NCBI GenBank assembly: GCA_947846985.1
Contig: CANTUZ010000001.1
Coordinates: 118,205,757 to 118,269,756 of the forward strand
DNA: 64,000 nucleotides
DNA from: Fratercula arctica
Lineage: Eukaryota; Chordata; Aves; Charadriiformes; Alcidae
Direction: 5' to 3'
Both the position numbers and the translations under genes were made by a program. Below the pieces are notes generated by a model, which searched no databases, had not been told where the DNA came from, and saw only the letters and a program-made list of their open reading frames with translations. This document shows positions 44,225 through 54,880 of this stretch, piece by piece. Position 1 is the first letter of the stretch; every line of letters begins with the position of its first letter.

Positions 44225-44800
44225 AATCAATAAAAAATAAAATGGTGGAGAAGGAGGAGGAGAAGGAGGAGGAGATCCTCCAGGTGCCAGAGTAGAGATC
44301 CATGGCTGCAGGTCATGGAGGAGACCACGCTGGAGCAGATGTATATTCCTGAAGGACTGTGACCCATGGAAAGACCATGCTGGAGCACAGGAAAAGTGAG
44401 AAAGAAGGAGCAGCAGAGAGAAACCATTGTACAGTGACCATAACCCCCCATCCCCATTGCGCTACTCAGGGTTTGGGTGGTGGAGAGGGGCGGGCAAGCA
44501 GAGGAGTTGGGAGTGAAGAAATGAAGTTGAGCCTGGGAAAGGAGGGAGGAACAGTGTTCTTTCAATGTTTGCCTTTTCATTTCCCACTACCCAAGTTAGT
44601 AGTCACATTTTTATTTTAATTGGCAATAAATTAAGTCCCCAAGTTGAGTCTGTTTCGCCTATGACGGTAATTGGCAAGTAATCTCTCTGTCTTTATCTCA
44701 ACCCATTAATTTTTTGTCCTTCCTGTTTTCTCCCCCCATCCTGTGGCGGAGGAGAGGGAGGGATGGAGTGGCAGGGGGGGAGCTTGGCTGATAGCCACAG
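44225..44800 (+). mobile_element. Solo LTR of an avian ERVL-type endogenous retrovirus
   Basis: The segment resembles a known class of avian ERVL LTR. It has repeats of ATGGAGGAGACCACGCTGGA style, a polyadenylation signal within GGCAATAAATTAAG near 44623, then GAGTCTGTTTCGCCTATGAC and TCTGTCTTTATCTCAACCCA. No internal retroviral sequence flanks it. The ends are approximate; the left end has a GGA-rich tract (44250-44275). Confidence 0.7.
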
Positions 44801-47800
44801 ATAACAAACAATTCAGCTCTCTAGGAGAAAAAGCTTGTCTTGCACTGCACAAACCTAGTGCTAAGGTAGGAGAGAGGTAGCGTTCATCTCACCTGTCTCA
44901 GGCTGTCTAGAAGTTAGGTATATAAATCCAGGTCTGTTTTCTAGGCTCAGTCGAGACTCCATGGTGACAGAGAAGCATTCAAGACAGAGAAGATGAACCA
45001 CATTTTCACCACTGAGTACAGATAGAAAAAAGGCATTTATCTTAGACTTGAATAAACCTATCATCTACAAAATCTTCTCTGTATAATACAAGCCCTTCCC
45101 CTCTGACCAAAGCTGCCTTCATGTCAGTTCGGATGCAATCTTTCTTGCTCCAACTGATTGGAACCTAGAACCAACTTCCCAGCATCAGCCCACTAACCTA
45201 TCAGGGCGCTCTATGGAACTACTAACCTCAGCATGTCATTTTTTCCTAAACTGAACACTGAAAGTGACAGTTTGCTTGTATTTCAGGATCTCCCTTTGCC
45301 AAGCAGCAATGTCTAACAAGCTGCACAAAAACGTGGGAGGAAGAAGAGTACATACACAACACACAGTTAATTCTACTAAAACCTATTTTTGTATCTATTC
45401 TCTTGCACATTGCTTGTATCAGTTTTTCTTTAATCAAAACTCAAGCAAAGCACTAAGGTCTTAACATGTCTGTGAAAGCTAAATGAGGGTTCAAAAAATG
45501 ACTTATGGCAACATTTGAGAAGGCATTCATAAAGCCTCTAAAGTCAATCAATTTTCATCAGAGCTGACACTAACACTGTACAATTGCACATCTTGTCCCT
45601 TGAATAGTTTCTTCAAATTACAGCCAAGATTACTTCCAAAAGTAGAAGAAAAAGTTTTGTCTGTCCTTCCTAATAACAGAGCTGAATTTGTAATTCAGCT
45701 TTAGTTTGAACCTAGCGAAGGCCAAGTACCTATACCTTTGATAACCATGTACTAACAATAACTGGTATGGTATTAGTAGCCTGGAGAGATCTGCATGCAC
45801 ACAGGCAAGTCATTAACTTTTTGAATACATCTCTTCCACCACAGGAGACGGAACCAGCACAGAAGAGGTGTTTCTTTAATTTTTTTTGAAGCCGAAATTG
45901 TGAGCAAGTTGAAATGAGGCTTTTATAAAAGTATGGAAGTGGGTGGCAATTGATTACTAAATACTAAATTATTAATAATGGGCTATTAACTTATGTTTCA
46001 GTATCAACTTTGAACCTCTTTCTTCTCCCCCATTGAATGAATACCACGCTGCTTGCCTTCGAGATCTTTGTCATCTGGAGATGCATCTTCAAACCACAGC
46101 GCTCATATTTTTTTTTCTTCTCCTTAAGCTCTTACTTAATTTCTGATTCCTGACAATGCACTATGCACTAGGGGCCTCCCATGTAACAAAATCATTTCCA
46201 ACAGACAAAATCGTCTTGGAAGTTACAGGCAATTGAGCTGTCTTCAAAGATCCAGACACGACGCATAACTGCCACTGACAGAGCGCATCATCTGAAACGA
46301 AGCGGCTGACCACCTTGCAAAGCGGCCTCCCTGAGCGCTAATAGAGATATTTTGCCTCGCCTGTGTGGACTGAGAACAGCTTAGTTATTTGTATCCCCAT
46401 CAATTTAAATTGAAACAAAAAGGCTAAGTGAGCACATCTTTTGGGTACAACGTCCATTTATCAGTCTGTGGCATTTTAAGGATGGACAAGCCCTGCTATT
46501 CCATCAGCTAATGGTCTCACGCCACTCGCCTCTTACCAGGGCCAGTAGCTAATTTTACTCTCAATTTCTTTCTTGTTTATATGAAATTGGACAGCTATGT
46601 ATGGCAGGCAGCAAGGCAAGTAATATTGACACAGCATACATGAATCATACTACTAGACTGAATATAACTTGTTAGGAGAATCACAATGCTAGGAAGTCTG
46701 CTGCATTTCAAACGAAGTAAACAATATATGAAAAAGACAGAGTTTCCACAGTAATGAGGTTGACCCAGTTGAGCTAGCGCTGAAGTCAACGACAACACCC
46801 CCTACAGAAGTCAAAAGTCATGGCAGCACTTCAGCCAAGCAAAAGTGACATTTGTGGCTTTTCAGGTGGTGAGACGTGCTGATGTGCAAAATCCCCTCTG
46901 CCAGAGTGCTCAGCCGCGAGTGCTTGGATAGGTCAGGCCTGAGCAGAGTTTGAGAAGCCAAGTCAAAGCACTTACTTGTACTGGTGAATGTGTCTGTGCT
47001 CCTCCCTGCAAATCACGCTTCACTTGGTGACCTGGTCCTGTTGAATGCAAACAAAGATGAAATTTGTAAGTTCCTTAAGGCTTCAGCTTATAAGCAGTGC
47101 TGTCCAAGGGCATGGGTCCATGAGGCTAAGGCCACCCTGAAGCTGTTATGATTAATGGACACCCCATTCTCTATCATCAAACTATGTACCACGTGGTTGG
47201 CAAACAGGAAAATGTCTCCCTTCCCACACTTTCATAGCAATCAGTTGCCATAATGGATGCCCAGCTGAAATGGGACTACTACTGTTTAGTGCAAGTGAAC
47301 CAAAGATCGTTTACTCACGTACTCAGGACTGCGGTGTCTCCCCCAGGACACACTGTGCCCAACGCCTCCGGAAGCCTCATGCTGCTCCTGTCTGCTCCAT
47401 TTGCAATGTCATCACAAGGGCCTGACTAAAAAAGTGTTGCCATAGTTTGAGCTACAGCTGAGGGGTTTCTGAGGGGCTTTACCTTTTGTGTCTGCTATGT
47501 GGAAGTTCAGCAGAAACACCCTTCCCAGTCCTTGGGTTTCCATACAGACTCAACTCAAAGAGCTTGTGAACCTACCTCCAGCACTGTCATGTTAGCTAGT
47601 TCCATCACTCAACATCTCACAGCAATACCCCTTGAGCCAGCTCTGCAGACAAAAACTTTATCTGGGATTTAAATAATGTATTTTTCCACAAGCAGGCCCC
47701 ACCCCATATTTGTTCCGATGAACAGCCCTATGTCAGCAGGGTCAACCCTCTCAACGTTAGAGCCAATCACCCCATGAAAGATAAAATGAAGTTAATCAAG

Positions 47801-50800
47801 ACCATTGGGTAAATCAGTCTGACCAGCAGTTTGCCAAACTGGGGAAGCCAGCTGAGATTTGTTTAAGCATCAGTACTTGAGGAGCAGGAGGTTATAATGG
47901 GAAACAGAGGCTGATCACATGTCTATGAGTACGGTGCCTAGTAAAGATAGCTGGTCACATAAGCTGCGCTTGCCTACTGCAGAAAAATATCAGTATCCTT
48001 TGTTGTCTGGAAAGCACAGGCTAAGATCCCCACACTAAATCTTTTGTGTACAGTAACATCAGAACCTGCCAAGACTCTGCGCTTCTTCCGTGTAACAGAG
48101 CAGAGCTGAACGTCTGTGTGCCTTGACCTTCAGACACAGGGAGCTCCCTATATCCATTGCTGTGTTGGCCAGTCATCCTCCTACCTTTTGCCTGTCCAGA
48201 CTTGTAGTGGGCTTATTTTAACAGGTGAGATGGATTCCTCGTGGTGTTTTGCTAAGTCAAAAGGAGGGGAGAGCTAATTTAGGATCATCTGAGATGCTGG
48301 CAGAGCCACCCTCCTAAGAGCTTTTACTGCCGTGGCCGCATAACCATACAAACAAGACCAAAACCGCCTACACTTTTACATGCACAGCCTGGACCCCTCC
48401 TCGCCTAGCTTAGGATTTTGTGCAGCCCCAACTCAATCTTGCGAGCATCGTGCAGGGCTGTCAATATTTCTCCTGCAGCAGCATTGCCAGGAGGCAGCCG
48501 TAAGGGCCCTGCTACCCTTACACCCCCACGCTGAACCCATCACATTGTTGGGATCCAGTTCCAGAGACCAAATTTCTGGACTTGTCTCAGCCCGATCATT
48601 TCTCAAACTTTTCTCTAGGGACGTTTTTAAGAAGAGAAGATTTAGACTCCAATTTCCCTGTATTTCAGGGGGAAGAGGGGAGGGGTGGGCAGGGAGACTC
48701 TGTATGTAGAACATGATGCCTATTGTTTAAATTAGTTACAGAAATGTTATTTTTCAACGGTTCTTCAGAATACATTGCATTTTCAGCGCAGCCCTCCTCC
48801 TGAGGATTTTAAAGGACTCCCAGACACTGCGATAAGTCTCAGAAATGCTTTGCATTTGTAATGAATCTCGAGGGAGGAAACATGATTCATCCTGTAAAAC
48901 GCCAAGCAAATGGCGATAACCACAGCCTTTATCTCAAAGCGTAGCTACAAGCGCCCATAAGTAATGTTGCATAACGAGCTATTCTTGGAGTTAATTTTTC
49001 TCAATCCGAGGAGCAAAACGGTTCAAAAAAAAAAAAAAAAAAAAAAAAGTAAAATCCTTTTCTTTTGGAGGTGCCAGTTTCCTTTTGACGGATAGACACT
49101 CATCCGTCTCAGAGTAAAAAAAGACTTCAGCAGGACCGCCGTCTTTCATTTCTTCAGATCAGGACACAGGAACAGCTTATCCCGGTGCAGCAGCTTTGCC
49201 TGCGCAGAGGTGAGGTTCTGGAGAGGGCGTGTGCATTTTGCTGTGCATTCAGTCTTATTTTAGACAGCCAAGTAAACAAGCAAATGCCACTTCTCTTTAA
49301 GCAACGTACCTTACCAGTCTCCGCTATGAACAACTTCCCACTAATGCGAATAAAGATCCGCCTTCCCTTGTTCCCAGCCAAGATGACAGAACTTTCACCT
49401 TCACTTGCTATATATAGGTTTTAAATTAGAAATATTAACCGAGAATATACAAACGTTGACCAAAGGGACAACTAAAATTCGAGACCCGTGGTGACCTGTG
49501 GTGACAGAAGGAGCAGTATTGATGACATTAAGTCTGACTGGATTGTGTTTCCATTTGTAGAGGTCATTCATACCCTTCTCCTCCCAAATGAAGGGAATCT
49601 TCCTTTTTCTAATAGAACAGCTGGTCCCCCTCTCCTAGGGATCCCTTCCACTCTAGCCTTTTTTTTTTTTCCCCCCTGAAAACACCTTTTATTCTGTCCA
49701 TCTTGCCCTTTTTTTCATGGGTTATTTCAAGCTGTTCCTCTAGCTATTCTTCCAATTCATTTACTCTCTAATCTGCATTTTTTCCTAAAAGCCCACCACG
49801 TGTATAAAACACAAAGTCAGTAGCAGGTAGGCAACGTTTTCATTTAGTTTTTAGACCATCCCTCTTTTCAGACTTAAATAAGGAGTCCAGGAATCAAAAA
49901 AAAAAAACCCCAAACCTTTGTTTTCCCTTCCCGTTGCAGGGCGCTGCATGCACCATCCCCCACTTACACCAGTCATGACCACTGCAGTCCAGTCCCTTGC
50001 AGACTTTGCCGTCCAGACAGCGCGCTGTTTGGGGCTCGCATCTCACCACCATGACACTGCAAACGAACAAAGAAATCCAGCTGTTCCCATCCTCCATTTT
50101 CCGATTCCAATACTCTAAAAATATCACTGCAAGGAAAGGTTTTGAAGTTTAAAACGCACGAACCGTTCTCAGCTAACCTTAATCACGCTTGTTATACCTA
50201 CACTACAGATTAATCTAACAACGTCATTTTAAGAAGATCATCCTAAACACAAAGCTAAATCACTCCTTTTATTTCAAAATTACTACGAAGATAACATCTT
50301 CTGAAATTCATTGCCTTCAAAACTAAAGATTCATTCTAGATGAACGCTAAGATTTATGATTCATCCCATTATGGGTAGTACACAGCCTCTTAAGGAAAGC
50401 AGACAACGTTCAGAACTGAAACCTCCTTCCTCCATAGCTCCTGCTTTTGTAGGAGACAGCGTTTATGCTTAGTTGAAGGGCATGAGCATCATCACTCCTT
50501 CAGTTAAGTGCTCCCTGGGCCCATTTATCTCCAGCTCATAATCTAATTTGCCTGGATGTACTTGACTCTAGTGGGAGTGCAATTCGCAGAGCAACTGCAG
50601 AAGGTAGTTCTTAAGGGACTCATCGTATTACACGGAGACAGACATTTTAAATACAGAACGTATTCTGCCAAAGCAAGGTTCACTCACGCAGCCTGCTTCA
50701 GTGACTTGACAGTACTACGGCTTGCTTTTATTTCACCACTCCCACTTATAAAGCAAACAGCGCAAAAACTGTTTAATCATTCATGGATTGGTTTTACCGA

Positions 50801-51347
50801 ATACAGAGACTGCTGAATCTGGCTTCAAACAGTAGTTTTGCTTTTGATCTTCATCCTACACCAAACGTATAAAGAGAAAGAGAAAAAGACAGAGAAGCAA
50901 TAGGAAAAAAGAAAAATAGCCAATGACTACAAATGACCACTTTTTTTTTTTTTTTTTTTAAACTTACTTTGACTCAACTGGTTACAGCTGTTTCACATCC
51001 AGAAAACACAGAAACCTACCGCAGCAATCACATTCACGTAATACTTCTCTTTTCTCTCTTGAAAGTTTATGGCAATAGCTTGACTTATTAACACATACAA
51101 AAAAAATTCATCTCTGTTCCAGCCATTGTATTTGGCACCTCATAAACTAGCTTGGATTATGGAAAGGCTCCTGGGGGAAGGATTCACATAATTAAGCATT
51201 TCCTATCAGAAATATAAAATAACTTTGTTTTTAAGCAAGACCTCTGGGGCTAAGCAAATTTCTTAAAAAACATGTTATGATTTCAGCAGGTCTTTTTTTT
51301 TGAGATCCCAGCAGAAATGCTTTTTAATTACACTAAGAAATCCCAAA
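44801..51347. other. TAGLN3-TMPRSS7 intergenic, left part
   Basis: No gene recognised. Two stretches look conserved in style rather than coding (about 46240-46570 and 48840-49020), and an exon-like GC-rich patch lies at 49940-50075. Homopolymers occur at 49025, 49662 and 50941. Confidence 0.5.
49025..49048. repeat. Poly(A) tract, 24 A
   Basis: Homopolymer in the TAGLN3-TMPRSS7 intergenic region, directly after a CpG-containing stretch of possible conserved sequence. Confidence 0.9.
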
Positions 51348-52635
51348 GAATCATAGAATCATAGAATTGTTAGAGTTGGAAGGGACCTTAAAGATCATCT
51401 GGTTCCAACCCCCCTGCCATGGGCAGGGACACCTCCCACTAGATCAGGTTGCTCAGAGCCCCATCCAGCCTGGCCTTGAACACTTCCAGGGATGGGGCAT
51501 CCACAGCTTCTCTGGGCAACCTGTTCCAGTGTCTCACCACCCTCATGGTGAAGAACTTCTTCCTAATGTCCAATCTGAATCGACCCATCTCTAGTTTTAA
51601 TCCATTCCCTCTAGTCCTACCATTACCGGACACCCTAAAAAGTCCCTCACCAGCTTTCTTGTAGGCCCCCTTAAGATACTGGTAGGCCACTATAAGGTCT
51701 CCTCAGAGCCTTCTTTTCTCCAGACTCAACAACCCCAACTCTCTCAGTTTGTCCTTATAGGAGAGGTGCTCCAGCCCTCTGATCATCCTCGTGGCCCTTC
51801 TCTGGACACGTTCCAGCACGTCCATATCTCTCTTGTAGTAGGGGCTCCAGAACTGGACGCAATACTCCAGGTGGGGTCTCACGAGAGCGGAGTAGGGGGG
51901 AGAATCACCTCCCTCGACCTGCTGGCCACGCTTCTCCTGATGCAGCCCAGGATATGATTGGCTTTCTGGGCTGCTAGTGCACACAGACAGCTCATGTTGA
52001 GCCTCTCGTCCACCAGCACCCCCAAGTCCTTTTCTTCAGGGCTGCTCTCAAGCCAGTCACTGCCCAGCCTATATTGGTGCTTGGGATTGCCCCTACCCAG
52101 ATGGAGGACCTTGCACTTGTTCTTGTTGAACTTCATGAGGTTGGCATGGGCTCACCTCTCCAGCCTGTCAGGGTCCCTCTGGATGGCATCCCTTCCCTCC
52201 AGCATGTCAGCCCCTCCCCCACAGCTTGGTGTCGTTGGCAAACTTGCTGAGGGTGCGCTCTATGCCACTGTCCATGTCACTGATGAAGATGTTAAACAAG
52301 ACCGGTCCCGGTACTGATCCTTGAGGGACTCCACTTGTCACTGGCCTCCACTTGGACATGGACCCATTGACAGCCACTCTTTGGGTATGGCTGCCAAGCC
52401 AGTTCTTTATCGACTGAATTGTCAGTCCATCAAAGCCATATTTTATCAGCTTGGAGACCAGGATGTCATGCGGGACAGTGTCAAAGGCTTTGCTCAGGTC
52501 CAGGTAAATGACATCAGTTGCTCTCCCCTTGTCTATTGATGCTGTGACCTTCTCATAGAAGGTTTGTCAGGCACGATTTGCCCTTGGTGAAGCTGTGTTG
52601 ATTGTACCCAATCACCTCTTCATTATTCTTCTGCC

Positions 52636-53202
52636 TCAGCAGTGCCTCCAGGAGGATCTGCTCCATAATCTTACCAAGCACGGAGGTGAGACTGACTGGC
52701 CATAGTTCCCTGGTTCCTCCTTCTTCACCTTTTTGAAAATGGGGATTATGTTTCCCCTTTTCCAGTCAGTGGGGACTTCACCAGACTGCCATGACTTTTG
52801 AAATATAATAGAGAGCAGTTTAGCAACCTCATCTGCCAGTTTCTTCAGTACCCGTGGGTGTATCCCATCAGGTCCCATGGACTTGTTTACTTTCAGGTTC
52901 ATCAGATGGTCACGAACCTGATCTTCACTTACGATGGGCAGTTCTGTCCAACCCCTGCTATTGTCTTCTGTGACTCCGGGAGTGTGGCTGGAGCCCTTGC
53001 CAGTGAAGACTGAGGAAAAGAAGTCATAGAGAACCTCGGCCTTCTCCATATCACTTGTCACCAGCTCCCCCATTTCCTTTCTGAGGGGGCCCACACCCTC
53101 TCTAGTCTTTTTCTTACCATTAATGTACCTATAGAAATTTTTGCTGTTTCCCTTGATCTCCTTGGCTAGATTTAATTCTAACTGAGCTTTAGCTTTTCTC
53201 AC
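52636..53202 (-). pseudogene. CR1 reverse transcriptase fragment
   Basis: A frame of 188 codons with N-terminal reverse transcriptase motifs (NLKVNKSMGPDGIHPRVLK, DWKRGNIIPIFKK). After EEPGNY the frame shifts at about 52700 into unrelated residues. The palm and catalytic region that follows is scattered over other frames. Confidence 0.85.
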
Positions 53203-53269
53203 CAGGTCTCTTGCTGTTCGGACAGCTTCCTTATATGCCCCCCATTCTAGCTGTCCTTTCTTACACTCC

Positions 53270-54205
53270 TTATAAAGTTTCTTTTTGTGTGTCCAGGAGC
53301 TCCCTGTTCATCCAGGCAGGTCTCCTAGCATTCTTTCCTGCCTTCCTCTTTGTCATTATAGTTTGCTCCTGGACACGGAGAAGGTGATCCTTGAATACTG
53401 ACCAGCTGTCCTGGGCCCCCTTTCCCTCTAGAGCTTTGTCCCACAGCACTTCAGCCAGCAGATCCCTGAAGCGATCAAAGTCTGTGTGCCTAAAGTCCAG
53501 GGTCGTAAGCTTGGAATACATCCTCCTAGTTGCCCTGAGGATCTTAAATTCTATTGCTTCGTAGTCACTGCAGCCAAGGTTATCCCTGAGCCTCGCGTTG
53601 GTCACCAGCCCTTCCCTGTTGGTGAGAACGAGGTCCAGCATAGCACCTTTCCTTGTTGGTTCCTCTACCATTTGGAGGAGGAAGTTGTCATCTGTGCATT
53701 CCAGGAACATCCTGGATTGCTGGTGCCTTGCTGTGTTGTCCCTCCAGCAGATGTCAGGGTGGTTGAAATCCCCCACAAGGACCAGGGCCTGTGAACGCGA
53801 AGCCGCTTCTATCTGCCTATGGAGGGCCTCATCTGCTTGGCTCTGCTGGTCAGGTGGCCTGTAGCAGACCCCTACTGTAACATCACCTTCCCCTGTCTTC
53901 CCTTTAATCTTAACCCATACACTCTCAACGAGCTCCTCATCCTTCCCCATGTGGAGCTCCATCGATTCTAGCCGGTCACTGATGTAGAGGGGAACACCTC
54001 CTCCCCTCCTACCCTGCCTGTCCTTCCTAAAGAGCTTGTATCCATCTATCCCTACATTCCAGTCATAAGAATCATCCCACCAAGTTTCAGTAATGGCCAC
54101 TATGTCACGGCTTTCCAGCAACACAGTGGCCCTTAATTCATCCTGTTTGTTGCCCAAGCTGTGTGCATTCGCGTAGAGGCACTTCAGATGGGCTGGCCGT
54201 GTCAC
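53270..54205 (-). pseudogene. CR1 endonuclease domain reading frame
   Basis: An open frame of 311 codons encoding the APE-type endonuclease half of CR1 ORF2. The frame is intact, but residue 215 is Tyr (GCSDYEAIEF) where the family has catalytic His. It is separated from the reverse transcriptase frame by a stop or frame break, so it is not a host gene. Confidence 0.88.
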
Positions 54206-54880
54206 CCTCTTGCACGAATCCCCCTTGATTCCCTTGGGGTGTCCCGGTGCGTCGCCTCCAGCTTGCCTTAGGGCAATAAGTTGAGAGCCCTTACTAGGAC
54301 TTCATCCTTCTGCCCCTGATTTGCTGCCCCACTGTTTGTCACAGGCAAGCATGAAATTATCGACCTCTTCACCCTTCTAATCTAGTTTAAAGCCCTATCA
54401 ATGAGGCCTGCCAGCTCCTGCCCCAGAATCCTTTTCCTCCTCTGGGATAAGTGCATCCCACTAGCTGCTCACAGCTCTGGTGCCTCATATACCAAGCCGT
54501 GCTCGTAAAACCCAAAGCCCTGTCTACGATACCAATCCTGGAGCTATGAATTGACCTGTTGACTCCTCCTATATATTCCCTCATCCATTGCTGATGTCAG
54601 AGGGATGGAGGAGAACACAACTGAGCTCCTGATCCCTTTACCAGTTGCCCTAAGGCCCTGAAATCTTTTTTAAATGATTGTGAGCCTCTCATTGCTACCT
54701 CATCACTTCCCACCTGAAAGATCAGAAGCAGGTAATAATCTGAAGGGCTCACAAGGGTGGGGAGTTTACCTACAACATCCTTTACCTGGGCACCAGGGAG
54801 ACAGCAGACCTCTCTGAGTAGATCTCCGATACAAATGGTAGAGAATGAAACTGAATACAGTTTTCCGGAGTCTGAAAAAT

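Larger units (their letters stand above)
51348..54880 (-). mobile_element. CR1 LINE, long 5'-truncated copy, inactivated
   Basis: A CR1 retrotransposon read on the minus strand. From its 5' side: an ORF1 esterase-like remnant (about 54400-54900, motifs IGDLLREVCCLPGA and FQVG), an endonuclease frame at 53270-54205 (TETWWDD, VLVGDFNHPDICW), a reverse transcriptase part at 52636-53202 (MGPDGIHPRVLK), and broken downstream frames ending in RLDIRKKFF and WNRLPRE near 51440-51690. The 3' end is the ATTCTATGATTC repeat at about 51348-51365. Frameshifts occur after 52700 and the endonuclease has Tyr where His is expected (SDY). The 5' boundary is uncertain. Confidence 0.93.
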
